The notes under the pieces were generated by a model, which was not told where the DNA came from, did not search any database, and was given only the letters and a program-made list of their open reading frames with translations. A program made the position numbers and the translations under genes. Positions 1 to 8,116 of a stretch of DNA of 64,000 bases are shown here, piece by piece (within the stretch, counting starts at the first letter, position 1; every line of letters starts with the position of its first letter). This stretch comes from Pedobacter changchengzhani (GTDB lineage: Bacteria > Bacteroidota > Bacteroidia > Sphingobacteriales > Sphingobacteriaceae), in contig NZ_SJCY01000003.1 of assembly GCF_004354365.1 (NCBI RefSeq), positions 248,001-312,000 of the forward strand, given 5' to 3'.

Positions 1-1
1 T

Positions 2-496
2 TACAGTGTGAGATCATTGAGTACAAAAAGTGAAATAGATGATTTAAAAGCTGTAGAGAGCGTAAATACAGGGATAATTTTCGGGTTTTTAGGCTTAATT
101 ACGGGCGCAATATGGGCTAAATTTACTTGGGGCCAGTTTTGGAGTTTTGATCCAAAGCAAAATTTTGCGGCCATCTCAATCTTATTATATTTTGCATACT
201 TAATCCTTCGCAATGCGATAGACGAGGAACAAAAGCGAGCAAAATTGTCGGCTATATATAATATTTTCGCCTTCCCGATGATGGTGGTTTTGCTTTTCGT
301 ATTGCCACGTTTGAAAGATTCTTTGCATCCAGGCAATGGCGGCAACCCGGGTTTTAACAGTTACGATTTAGATAGCAGAATGCGCATGGTATTTTATCCG
401 GCGTGTTTAGGGTGGATATTAATTGGCTATTGGGTTTACACCATTCGATTTAGAATACGTACCATCGAAAATAAGGAACAACACATACGAGATTAA
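2..496 (+). CDS. ccmC: Cytochrome c maturation heme-handling protein CcmC/CcsA (5' partial)
   Basis: The reading frame is open from the left edge, so the N-terminus lies outside the window. The visible part is an integral membrane protein with several hydrophobic helices and a tryptophan-rich WWD-type motif (TWGQFWSFDPKQN), the signature of CcmC/CcmF/CcsA proteins that present heme on the outer face of the inner membrane. The modest length of the remainder fits CcmC rather than CcmF. CcmD follows, and CcmE and CcmF lie about 3.5 kb further on the same strand, which supports a role in System I-type cytochrome c maturation. In CcmC the partner is CcmE, which receives heme. The motif is seen directly; the CcmC name rests on motif, size and neighbours. 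Confidence 0.85.
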   Translation, partial: YSVRSLSTKSEIDDLKAVESVNTGIIFGFLGLITGAIWAKFTWGQFWSFDPKQNFAAISILLYFAYLILRNAIDEEQKRAKLSAIYNIFAFPMMVVLLFVLPRLKDSLHPGNGGNPGFNSYDLDSRMRMVFYPACLGWILIGYWVYTIRFRIRTIENKEQHIRD

Positions 497-531
497 GGAT
501 TAAGGAACAAAGAGCAAGGAACAAAGACCCA

Positions 532-647
532 CGCTATTTACTGCGTAACAAAAAAGCCCCTTTGGGGTTTGGGGATAAAGAACAAGCATAAAGAAACATC
601 GTTATTTACAGCATAAAAAAAAGCCCCTTTGGGGTTTGGGGATAAAA
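532..647. repeat. Two imperfect copies of an intergenic repeat with a GCCCCTTTGGGG core
   Basis: Two roughly 48-nt units about 67 nt apart occupy the ccmC-ccmD gap. Exactly shared in both (550-579 and 617-646) is a 30-nt core containing six A, then GCCCCTTTGGGGTTTGGGG. The inner GCCCC/GGGG part can form a short hairpin. A related copy, AAAAGCCCCTTTGGGGTT, lies near 48,555-48,573. The sequence does not encode anything obvious; it may act as a transcript-end or mRNA-stability element or be a mobile repeat. Confidence 0.7.
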
Positions 648-650
648 AAA

Positions 651-863
651 ATGAAAAAAATACTTTTCTCACTAATATTATTGATTTCAACAATGCAATT
701 ATTTGCGCAGGACAACGGTGTTGAAATGGCAGATGCATTACGCAGTAACGGTAAAATCTATGTTGTTGTAATTTGCATTGTGGTTATTTTGGTCGGTTTA
801 TTGGTCTATCTATTCTCGTTAGATAAAAGATTAAAAAAAATCGAAAAAAGAAATGATGTGTAA
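651..863 (+). CDS. ccmD: CcmD family small membrane protein
   Basis: A 70-residue protein starting at the ATG at 651; an in-frame TTG at 636 lies inside the upstream repeat and is less likely. It has a cleavable-looking N-terminal hydrophobic segment ending LFAQ, a short polar stretch, one strong transmembrane helix (about residues 36-58, VVVICIVVILVGLLVYLF) and a basic tail rich in Lys/Arg. CcmD proteins are single-pass and help release heme-loaded CcmE from CcmC. Position directly after ccmC and before the ccmE/ccmF block supports the call. Sequence conservation in this family is weak, so the name rests on topology and context. Confidence 0.75.
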   Translation: MKKILFSLILLISTMQLFAQDNGVEMADALRSNGKIYVVVICIVVILVGLLVYLFSLDKRLKKIEKRNDV

Positions 864-915
864 AAACAATGTTTAAACAATTTAAACCTCTTTTGTAGCG
901 AGAATTTGGCTAGTG

Positions 916-945
916 TTTGCGTTACACTAAGTGTTTTTACATTTG
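916..945 (+). promoter_or_regulatory. Predicted housekeeping promoter of gdhA
   Basis: TTTG at 916-919 and TACATTTG at 938-945, 18 nt apart, match the Bacteroidota -33 TTTG / -7 TAnnTTTG consensus. The implied start of transcription is near 950, giving a leader of about 50 nt before the gdhA ATG at 1004. Confidence 0.6.
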
Positions 946-1003
946 GATATATGCATTTATTTTGCCCAATTTTGCACCATACTTATTCATAAAATATTAA
1001 ATA

Positions 1004-2425
1004 ATGGCTAATCTAGCAGACGAGAACAAATTTTTTGCAGATGTTTGCAAAAACTTTGACAGTGCGGCACAATTTACCAATCATCCAGAAGGTTTATTGA
1101 ACCAGATTAAAACTTGTAATAGTGTTTATCGCTTCCAATTCCCTATTCGTCGCGGAAACGGTTTCGAAGTTATTGATGCGTGGCGCGTAGAACATTCGCA
1201 TCACATGAGCCCAACAAAAGGTGGTATTCGTTACAGCGAAATGGTAAATGAGGATGAAGTTATGGCGCTTGCAGCATTAATGACATACAAATGTGCAATC
1301 GTAAACGTTCCTTTCGGAGGTGCAAAAGGTGGCATAAAAATCAATACCAAACAGTATAGTGTTGCCGAATTAGAAACCATCACCCGCCGCTACACAACTG
1401 AATTAATTAAGAAAAATTTTATCGGTCCCGGTATTGATGTTCCAGCGCCAGATTATGGTTCGGGTGAACGCGAAATGAGCTGGATTGCAGATACTTACAT
1501 GACTATGAATCCTGGTCAGTTAGATGCTTTGGGTTGCGTAACGGGTAAACCAATTGCGTTGCACGGAATACGTGGGCGTAAAGAAGCAACGGGTCGTGGT
1601 GTTGCTTATGCCGTTCGCGAGTGTGTAGATGTTGCCGAAGATATGGCTAAAATTGGTTTCAAGGCTGGTTTGGGCGATAAAAGAGTAATTGTTCAAGGTT
1701 TAGGTAATGTAGGCTACCATTCGGCAAAGTTCCTTACCGAATTTGGTGCAACCATTGTAGGCTTATGCGAGTATGAAGGTGCTATTTACAATGCCAATGG
1801 CTTAAATGTAGATGAAGTTTTCGCTCACCGTAAAAATACAGGTTCAATTTTGGGCTTTCCTGGTGCAACTGATTTTAAAAACTCAATGGAAGGTTTGGAG
1901 CAAGATTGCGATATCCTTGTGCCAGCGGCTTTAGAAAATCAGTTTACAGAACACAACATCCGCAATATTAAAGCAAGAATTATTGCCGAAGGTGCAAACG
2001 GACCAACAACGCCAGAAGCTGAGGCTATTTTTACCGAAATGGGAGGTATGATTATTCCAGATATGTATTGTAACGCTGGTGGTGTTACCGTATCTTATTT
2101 CGAATGGCTAAAAAACCTTTCTCACGTAGCTTTTGGACGTATGGAAAACCGTTATGCAGCCAATTCAAATGCAAATTTAATTGCAACTTTAGAAAATTTA
2201 ACCGGAAAAACTATTCTTCCTGAGCACCGCCAAATGATTGTTAAAGGTGCATCGGAAATTGATTTGGTTAATTCTGGTTTGGAAGATACCATGATTCATT
2301 CTTACCACGAAATTCGCGAAACGTTAATGAACAAACCGCTAACGCAAACTTTAAGAACTGCAGCGTTTGTTAATTCGATTGATAAAATTGCTGTTTCTTA
2401 CATGAATTTAGGCGTTTGGCCTTAA
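1004..2425 (+). CDS. gdhA: Glutamate dehydrogenase (Glu/Leu/Phe/Val dehydrogenase family)
   Basis: A 473-residue enzyme that interconverts glutamate with 2-oxoglutarate and ammonia. The N-terminal dimerisation/catalytic domain contains PTKGGIRY and PFGGAKGGI with the catalytic lysine at about residue 108. The C-terminal Rossmann domain has VQGLGNVGYHSAKFL near residues 229-243 for NAD(P) binding, followed by EGANGPTTPEA and NAGGVTVSYFEW. Length is normal for hexameric GDH. It has its own predicted promoter (916-945) and a strong terminator (2486-2522), so it is probably monocistronic although it sits inside the cytochrome c maturation cluster. Substrate is inferred from the family; coenzyme preference cannot be told from the sequence. 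Confidence 0.95.
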   Translation: MANLADENKFFADVCKNFDSAAQFTNHPEGLLNQIKTCNSVYRFQFPIRRGNGFEVIDAWRVEHSHHMSPTKGGIRYSEMVNEDEVMALAALMTYKCAIVNVPFGGAKGGIKINTKQYSVAELETITRRYTTELIKKNFIGPGIDVPAPDYGSGEREMSWIADTYMTMNPGQLDALGCVTGKPIALHGIRGRKEATGRGVAYAVRECVDVAEDMAKIGFKAGLGDKRVIVQGLGNVGYHSAKFLTEFGATIVGLCEYEGAIYNANGLNVDEVFAHRKNTGSILGFPGATDFKNSMEGLEQDCDILVPAALENQFTEHNIRNIKARIIAEGANGPTTPEAEAIFTEMGGMIIPDMYCNAGGVTVSYFEWLKNLSHVAFGRMENRYAANSNANLIATLENLTGKTILPEHRQMIVKGASEIDLVNSGLEDTMIHSYHEIRETLMNKPLTQTLRTAAFVNSIDKIAVSYMNLGVWP

Positions 2426-2485
2426 GGCATTATCGGCATTACGAATCTCGATTTTTCTTCGAGATGTGGCAATCTATTTAATGTG

Positions 2486-2522
2486 AAAAGCCTTGCAGAA
2501 TTTAATCTGCAAGGCTTTTTGG
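2486..2522 (+). terminator. Intrinsic terminator after gdhA
   Basis: A perfect 14-bp stem (AAAAGCCTTGCAGA paired with TCTGCAAGGCTTTT, 2486-2499 and 2506-2519) with a 6-nt loop, running into T residues. It follows the gdhA stop by about 60 nt. Confidence 0.85.
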
Positions 2523-2616
2523 TTTTGAAAATCAGTACGCAGCCTTTCCTCGGTTTCGCTTAGGCCCTTTTAAAAAAAATCGAGAGCTGCTCCAATTCTG
2601 CCGGGTATTAAAAATA

Positions 2617-3249
2617 CTATTTATTAAAATAATAAGTGAGGTTTACAGCAAAATTACCTGTATGAAGTTTTACAGCATAATTTGGTTCTAAATTTCTAAG
2701 TCCTTGATCGTATTTTAAATGTACGCCAATATTTTTCTGAACAATTACACCCACCACGTAAGTTAAGCCAAAATCCATCGCTTTAAATTCGTCGGCTGTG
2801 CCACTCCCAATTGCGAAATCTCTTTTGGTTGTCGTGCCATCAAATTTCTCAGCCTTATTTACAGCGCTAATTAAATATGCGGCATAGGGGCCAAGTCCCA
2901 TGTCAAATGTTAAATTATCGTCTCCACCAAAATTGGTGTTGTAAATAAACGGACTTCCAAATTCAATGTAGTTTAATTTGTTTTTATACTTCTCTACACC
3001 TAAAATATTATTTGCAGGGGGCGTAGATACCGCACCTTTACCAGTAAATACAAGTTCTGGTTGCCACTTAAAATCTTTCGATAATGTAGTTCTGTAAACT
3101 AAACCTCCGTTAAATGATGTAAGAGATTTTTTTTCTGAACCATTGTTGTACGTGTACTTAGCGATGTTTAAGCCAGCGGTAACACCAAGCTGAGCGTAAA
3201 CAGTTACCGAACTTGCGGCAACTAAAAGGGTAATTAAGATTTTTTTCAT
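2617..3249 (-). CDS. Outer-membrane beta-barrel (porin family, PorT-like) protein
   Basis: A 210-residue protein with a signal peptide (MKKILITLLVAASSVTVYAQ). It begins LGVTAGLNIAKY, typical of the small outer-membrane beta-barrel family of Bacteroidota, with alternating hydrophobic strands throughout and a final aromatic strand (FAVNLTYYFNK) expected for barrel assembly. It probably lies in the outer membrane; ligand or function cannot be read from sequence. It is transcribed against gdhA and lies 20 nt downstream of the membrane protein gene at 3270-3725, so the two may share a transcript. Confidence 0.8.
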   Translation of the reverse strand: MKKILITLLVAASSVTVYAQLGVTAGLNIAKYTYNNGSEKKSLTSFNGGLVYRTTLSKDFKWQPELVFTGKGAVSTPPANNILGVEKYKNKLNYIEFGSPFIYNTNFGGDDNLTFDMGLGPYAAYLISAVNKAEKFDGTTTKRDFAIGSGTADEFKAMDFGLTYVVGVIVQKNIGVHLKYDQGLRNLEPNYAVKLHTGNFAVNLTYYFNK

Positions 3250-3269
3250 GTTAATTTATTTTTGTTTAT

Positions 3270-3725
3270 TTAAATAATGTGGAAAACCACAGTTAATTGT
3301 AAAATAATGGCGATAGCCAAACAGCACACCCACCGAATGAACCATTTTATTGGAAAGCCGTTATTGATTATTGCCCTATAATAAAGTATGATCATTCCTA
3401 ACACAGCAATTGCTAAAGCGTATATAAATTGCCAGCCATTGGTTATGCCGAAAAATCCGATGGGATAATAAGTAAGAAGTAATAGGGAGCCAATAAGGCA
3501 TACAAATCCAATTTCTTTAACAAATTCCCATTTTCGAAATCCGACAAAAATTAGCGCCATAAAAATTTGCAAGCCCCACTTCCCACCGGCAATTGCTCCA
3601 GATAACGCCATATTATTAAAACTGCTGTAAAAATCTTTGCCTATGAAAATAAACCAGCCAGTTATTACGGTTGATAAACCGAAATAGATTGCAGATAAGG
3701 CGATATTTTTTGTTTGAGCAGTCAT
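3270..3725 (-). CDS. Uncharacterised multi-pass membrane protein
   Basis: A 151-residue protein with about five hydrophobic segments and short polar loops; I do not recognise the family. It starts at ATG 3725 and has a good TAnnTTTG element (3755-3762) about 30 nt upstream. The downstream beta-barrel gene follows after 20 nt on the same strand, suggesting a two-gene unit divergent from ccmE. No catalytic motif is evident. It is surely a real gene judging by length, composition and promoter, but no function is proposed. Confidence 0.7.
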   Translation of the reverse strand: MTAQTKNIALSAIYFGLSTVITGWFIFIGKDFYSSFNNMALSGAIAGGKWGLQIFMALIFVGFRKWEFVKEIGFVCLIGSLLLLTYYPIGFFGITNGWQFIYALAIAVLGMIILYYRAIINNGFPIKWFIRWVCCLAIAIILQLTVVFHII

Positions 3726-3754
3726 TTAATTTTGTGATATGTTAAAATCTATTA

Positions 3755-3762
3755 CAAACATA
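3755..3762 (-). promoter_or_regulatory. Predicted -7 element for the 3270-3725 membrane protein gene
   Basis: TATGTTTG on the minus strand fits TAnnTTTG and lies about 30 nt before the start codon. No convincing TTTG lies at the usual spacing upstream, so this is weaker than the gdhA and ccmE promoters. Confidence 0.4.
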
Positions 3763-3924
3763 AATCAACCCTGTATATTGGTATATACCCACAAATGGGT
3801 ATTTTTTTTAGCGTTATTACTGCGGTGCTCCGATTACTTTGGTGTGTTGAAACTCATTTTTATGTCAATCTTCGGTTAACTATCAGTTTAGTGTCAATAT
3901 AACTACTAGCATTATCTAAAAGCC

Positions 3925-3953
3925 TTTGCGATAAACGTATTTTTCTATCTTTG
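3925..3953 (+). promoter_or_regulatory. Predicted promoter of ccmE-ccmF
   Basis: TTTG at 3925-3928 and TATCTTTG at 3946-3953 are separated by 17 nt, matching the Bacteroidota sigma-A consensus. Transcription should start near 3958, about 20 nt before the ccmE ATG at 3980; this also argues against an upstream start codon for ccmE. Confidence 0.6.
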
Positions 3954-3979
3954 TGATCAGTTTTTATAAGTTCTATATT

Positions 3980-4414
3980 ATGAAAAAAAGCGCGATAGTT
4001 GGGTTAATTACCATTGCCATTTGTATTGGTTTTCTAATCAGTTTAAATGCTGATACAAATTCTTATTCCAATTTTAAAGAGGCAACAGCTTCTAATAAAG
4101 AAGAGCACGTTATGGGCTACTGGGAGAAATCGAAAGGGACTTATTATGATGCTGCCAAAGATCCTAATCATTTTTCTTTTAACATGAAAGATGATAAAGG
4201 CGAAATACGCAAGGTAATTTACAGCGGTACAAAACCACAAGATTTTGAACGTTCAGAAAAATTGGTATTGATCGGAAAGATGAATGACGATACTTTTTAT
4301 GCTTCGAAAATTTTAATGAAATGCCCTTCGAAGTATAATGATAACCTAGTAGAGGTTAATAAAGATGGTAAGGTTGAAGCAGTTGGTAAATACGGCGAAG
4401 AAAAATATAAATAA
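3980..4414 (+). CDS. ccmE: Cytochrome c maturation heme chaperone CcmE, CxxxY type
   Basis: A 144-residue protein with an N-terminal membrane anchor (about residues 5-23) and a periplasmic OB-fold domain, the standard CcmE architecture. CcmE binds heme covalently and carries it from CcmC to CcmF. Enterobacterial CcmE uses a histidine in a HxxxY motif (LAKHDENY); here the aligned stretch reads ILMKCPSKY, so the attachment residue would be Cys115 with Tyr119. The CxxxY form is known from archaea and sulfate reducers (the System I* variant). The start at 3980 is chosen because it sits right after the predicted promoter and gives a normal N-terminal anchor. ccmF follows after 5 nt. Confidence 0.9.
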   Translation: MKKSAIVGLITIAICIGFLISLNADTNSYSNFKEATASNKEEHVMGYWEKSKGTYYDAAKDPNHFSFNMKDDKGEIRKVIYSGTKPQDFERSEKLVLIGKMNDDTFYASKILMKCPSKYNDNLVEVNKDGKVEAVGKYGEEKYK

Positions 4415-4419
4415 ATTTA

Positions 4420-6888
4420 ATGGATATTCAATTTGTAGGCGAAAACCTATTGCCGGGTAAAATCGGTCAGTTTTTTATTGTTTTGGCCTTTTGTGCTTCA
4501 ATACTATCAACCGTGGCTTATTTCTTTGCCACTAAGAATAAAAATTTAGAAGATAATTCCTGGCGTAATATCGGTCGTTTGGGTTTTTTAGTTAATTGGG
4601 CCAGTATTATTGGTATTGGTGCAACGCTTTTCTATCTAATTTTAAATCACTTTAACGAATACAATTATGTGTATTCACATTCATCAAAAGAACTTCCTGT
4701 TTACTATATTGTTTCGGCTTTTTGGGAAGGGCAGGAGGGCAGTTTTTGGCTTTGGGCGTTTTGGCAGTCGCTTTTGGGTGCTATTTTAATTTGGAAAGCT
4801 AAAACTTGGGAAGCGCCGGTATTAACGGTAATTGCATTTTCACAGGTTTTTTTAACCTCGATGTTGTTAGGCGTAGAAATTTTTGGCGAACGCATTGGTA
4901 GCTCACCATTTATTCTACTTCGCGATGCGGTTGATTTGAAATCAATGGCTCCTGTTGTATTTGCCAATCCAGAAAATTTCAAAAATTACCTTAAATTTAT
5001 TACCGATGGTAGAGGTTTAAATCCATTATTGCAAAACTACTGGATGGTTATTCATCCGCCAACGCTGTTTTTGGGTTTTGCAAGTATGATTGTTCCTTTT
5101 GCTTACGCGATTGCTGGTTTATGGCAAAAACGATATAGAGAATGGATTAAACCTGTAATGCCTTGGGTTTTATTTGCCGTAATGATTTTGGGTACGGGAA
5201 TAATTATGGGTTCATTTTGGGCTTATGAAGCATTAAACTTCGGAGGTTTTTGGGCTTGGGATCCTGTAGAAAATGCATCTTTAATCCCTTGGTTAACCTT
5301 AATTGCAGGCGTACACGTAATTATCGCTTTTAAAAATACTGGGCACGCTTATTTTACTGCCATTGCTTTAGTACTTGTAAGTTTTATTTTGGTATTATAT
5401 GCTTCATTTTTAACAAGAAGTGGAGTTTTAGGGTCAACATCGGTACACTCATTTACTGATATGGGAATGTTCGGACACCTAGTTTTATACATCGTAGTTT
5501 TCTTGGCAATTGCTGTTTTCTTTTTGGTAACAAGATGGAAAGAACTGCCAATAACAACTAAAGATGAAGAAACTTACTCTCGCGAATTTTGGATGTTTAT
5601 TGGTGCCTTAGTTTTAACAGTTGCTTGTATTCAGGTAATATTTTCAACCTCTGTGCCTGTATTTAATAAAGCATTTGGAACCAACTTTGCGCCACCAATT
5701 GATGCTGTAAAATATTATAACCAGTGGCAAGCACCATTTGCAGTGTTAATTACTTTGATTTCTGGTTTCGCTCAATATTTAAAATACAAACGAACCGATC
5801 CACGGAAGTTTTATAGTGGTTTAATTTCAGTTATTTTATTTTCTATCGTAATCTCTGCAGGCGTAGCGTATATCACCAAAATATACTCTAACAGTATGTT
5901 TATCTTAATTACTTTCAGTTGTGTATTTGCGGTTTTATCAAATGCAAGTGTGTTGTACAGGGTGTTTGGAGGTAAACTGAAATTGGCAGGTTCGGCAATT
6001 GCACATATTGGTTTTGCGCTCCTTTTACTTGGTGCTGTGGTGGCTGCTGCAACTACCAAGCCTTTATCTGTTAACGCGAATAATTTCATTCCCGTTAAAG
6101 ATTTTGAGAAAGTAGAAAAGCCTGGCGAAAATATTATGCTGTATAAAAACGAACCTAAAAAAATGGGCAAGTTTATGGTAACATACATTAGCGATACTAC
6201 TATTGCTCCTAATACATTTTATCGCATAAACTACAAAGTTTTTGATGAGAAAACTGGTAAATTGAAAGAGGAATTTGAATTAAATCCTCATGTTCAAGAC
6301 AATGAAAAAATGGGTTTAATCGCTTCGCCAGACACAAAGCATTATTTAACTTACGATATTTATACGCACATAACCAGCGCTGCGATAAAGCAAAAAGACC
6401 ACGACGACCATGAAGGCCACAGTGACGATGAAAATTATAAAGCACCACGTATTGTTAAAGTGGCAACGGGCGATACCATCCATATTTCTAGCGGTGTAAT
6501 TAAAGTAATGGCCTTAAACAATAAGCCGACTGCTAAAGATTTAGTGTTAACAAAAGGCGATTTTGCTGCGGGTTTACCTTTAGAAATTAGTGCTGGCGGA
6601 AAAGTTTACAACGCTGAACCAATTTTTTTAATAAAAGGAAATAATACTTTCGATTTCGCTAGAAAAATCGATCAGCTGGATTTAAAAGTTCGTTTTTCTA
6701 AAGTATTACCCGATGAAAAGAAAGTAGAACTTTTAGTTTATGAAAAACCGCAACAAGCTAAAGATTGGGTTGTTTTTAAAGCGATAGAATTTCCTTACAT
6801 CAATTTATATTGGATAGGTACTATTATAATGGTTTTCGGGTTTTTAATCTCAATCTTTAGAAGAAAAAGCGAGATCAAATCAGCGTAG
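4420..6888 (+). CDS. ccmF: Cytochrome c heme lyase subunit CcmF (CcsA-like)
   Basis: An 822-residue polytopic membrane protein. It carries the WWD heme-handling motif FGGFWAWDPVENASL at about residues 273-287, conserved histidines around it (VIHPPTLFLG, GVHVII), and many transmembrane helices, as expected for the protein that ligates heme from holo-CcmE to apocytochrome c. It is longer than typical proteobacterial CcmF (about 650), mainly through a large periplasmic C-terminal part (residues ~560-800) before the last helix. That part contains a His/Asp-rich loop near residues 653-668 (KDHDDHEGHSDDEN). It forms an operon with ccmE (5-nt gap) and abuts the next gene with no gap. Confidence 0.93.
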   Translation: MDIQFVGENLLPGKIGQFFIVLAFCASILSTVAYFFATKNKNLEDNSWRNIGRLGFLVNWASIIGIGATLFYLILNHFNEYNYVYSHSSKELPVYYIVSAFWEGQEGSFWLWAFWQSLLGAILIWKAKTWEAPVLTVIAFSQVFLTSMLLGVEIFGERIGSSPFILLRDAVDLKSMAPVVFANPENFKNYLKFITDGRGLNPLLQNYWMVIHPPTLFLGFASMIVPFAYAIAGLWQKRYREWIKPVMPWVLFAVMILGTGIIMGSFWAYEALNFGGFWAWDPVENASLIPWLTLIAGVHVIIAFKNTGHAYFTAIALVLVSFILVLYASFLTRSGVLGSTSVHSFTDMGMFGHLVLYIVVFLAIAVFFLVTRWKELPITTKDEETYSREFWMFIGALVLTVACIQVIFSTSVPVFNKAFGTNFAPPIDAVKYYNQWQAPFAVLITLISGFAQYLKYKRTDPRKFYSGLISVILFSIVISAGVAYITKIYSNSMFILITFSCVFAVLSNASVLYRVFGGKLKLAGSAIAHIGFALLLLGAVVAAATTKPLSVNANNFIPVKDFEKVEKPGENIMLYKNEPKKMGKFMVTYISDTTIAPNTFYRINYKVFDEKTGKLKEEFELNPHVQDNEKMGLIASPDTKHYLTYDIYTHITSAAIKQKDHDDHEGHSDDENYKAPRIVKVATGDTIHISSGVIKVMALNNKPTAKDLVLTKGDFAAGLPLEISAGGKVYNAEPIFLIKGNNTFDFARKIDQLDLKVRFSKVLPDEKKVELLVYEKPQQAKDWVVFKAIEFPYINLYWIGTIIMVFGFLISIFRRKSEIKSA

Positions 6889-7656
6889 ATGAAAATCGTT
6901 CTAATTGGTTCTGGAAATGTAGCAACACAAATGGGATTGGCACTATATGCCATTGGCGAAGAAATTACACAGGTTTTTAGTCGAGATATTACAAATGCCA
7001 TTATACTTGCTCAAAAGCTAAACGCAATACCAATTAGTAATTTACAAAATGTAAATGCAGAGGCTGATTTATATATTATAGCGGTTAAAGATGATGCGAT
7101 TGAAAATGTTGTTCTTCAGCTAAAAGATGTTACAGGTTTAGTGGTACATACTGCTGGTTCTGTAGATATTGCAGTGATATCAAAACATATTAAAAACTCA
7201 GGCATATTTTATCCATTACAAACTTTTTCAAAAACAAAGGATGTAAATTTTGAAAATATTCCTTTGTGTATTGAAGCTGATGATGAAAACCAATTATCTG
7301 TTTTAAAAAAGTTAGCTAAAAAGCTGAGCAACAAAGTTTACGTATTAAATGGAGAAAAACGAAAAGTTTTGCATTTAGCGGCGGTTTTTGCAGGTAACTT
7401 TACCAATCATCTCTACACATTGGCAAATCAGATTTTATCAAATGAAGGGTTGGATTTTGACATCATTCGCCCGTTGATAGCTGAAACAGCACAAAAAATT
7501 GAACACAACTTACCCGAAAATGTGCAAACCGGCCCCGCTTTTCGTAAGGACGATTTAACACTAATTAATCATTTAAACGCTTTGGAGAATAACCCAGAGT
7601 TGTTCAATATTTATCAAATTTTAAGCAATAGCATTAAATTGGTACACAAATACTAA
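6889..7656 (+). CDS. Rossmann-like / DUF2520 domain protein
   Basis: A 255-residue protein starting at the base after the ccmF stop. The N-terminal Rossmann fold has the dinucleotide motif GSGNVATQMGLAL (residues 6-18), and the C-terminal helical DUF2520 domain contains LHLAAVFAGNFTNHLY. This architecture resembles ProC/ketopantoate-reductase-like dehydrogenases and is common next to Maf and KdsC genes in Bacteroidota. An NAD(P)-dependent reductase role is inferred; the substrate is unknown. It is translationally coupled to ccmF by position. Confidence 0.85.
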   Translation: MKIVLIGSGNVATQMGLALYAIGEEITQVFSRDITNAIILAQKLNAIPISNLQNVNAEADLYIIAVKDDAIENVVLQLKDVTGLVVHTAGSVDIAVISKHIKNSGIFYPLQTFSKTKDVNFENIPLCIEADDENQLSVLKKLAKKLSNKVYVLNGEKRKVLHLAAVFAGNFTNHLYTLANQILSNEGLDFDIIRPLIAETAQKIEHNLPENVQTGPAFRKDDLTLINHLNALENNPELFNIYQILSNSIKLVHKY

Positions 7657-7691
7657 AATTGCCGATTTGCTTATTACTTTTGCAAGTAATT

Positions 7692-8024
7692 ATGAGTATT
7701 TTTAAATTAACAATAAATTTTGAAGAGGCAGATCACGAATCTATTGTGTTGCCTATCGCAGCAGGAGAATCTGTTCTTGATGTTTGCTTAGATAATGGAA
7801 TAGATTTGCAACATAACTGCGGTGGTGTATGTGGATGCAGTACTTGCCATGTTTACGTAACAAAAGGGATGGATAACATCGAAGAAATATCTGATAAGGA
7901 AGAAGATTTTATCGATCGCGCCGTTCGCCCAAGGATTACTTCCCGTTTAGGTTGCCAATGTTTAGTTATAAATGGCGATATTGAAGTTACCATTCCAGAT
8001 CAATCTGGGTTTATGGGGCATTAA
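7692..8024 (+). CDS. fdx: 2Fe-2S ferredoxin, Isc type
   Basis: A 110-residue plant/adrenodoxin-type ferredoxin. Cysteines at 43, 49 and 52 (C-x5-C-x2-C in HNCGGVCGCSTCH) plus the distal one in SRLGCQC match the cluster ligands of Isc ferredoxin, which supplies electrons for Fe-S assembly on IscU. An extra Cys47 lies inside the first loop. The ATG at 7692 is preferred over an in-frame start at 7659 because it gives the family N-terminus, and a TACTTTTG element at 7675-7682 lies just upstream. The IscX gene follows, and iscS-iscU-iscA are found 38 kb away. Confidence 0.93.
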   Translation: MSIFKLTINFEEADHESIVLPIAAGESVLDVCLDNGIDLQHNCGGVCGCSTCHVYVTKGMDNIEEISDKEEDFIDRAVRPRITSRLGCQCLVINGDIEVTIPDQSGFMGH

Positions 8025-8116
8025 AAGAGTCGGAAAGCTAAAAATTCCGGAAGACAGAAAGTTTATACTGGTAACAAATAGTACAATCTTCAAATTTTAA
8101 ACATTAAAACAACAAA

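Noticed and set aside
3781..3810. Hairpin TACCC-ACAAAT-GGGTA followed by T8 in the gap before ccmE
   Set aside because: A 5-bp stem is weak, and no plus-strand gene precedes it; left out as a terminator.
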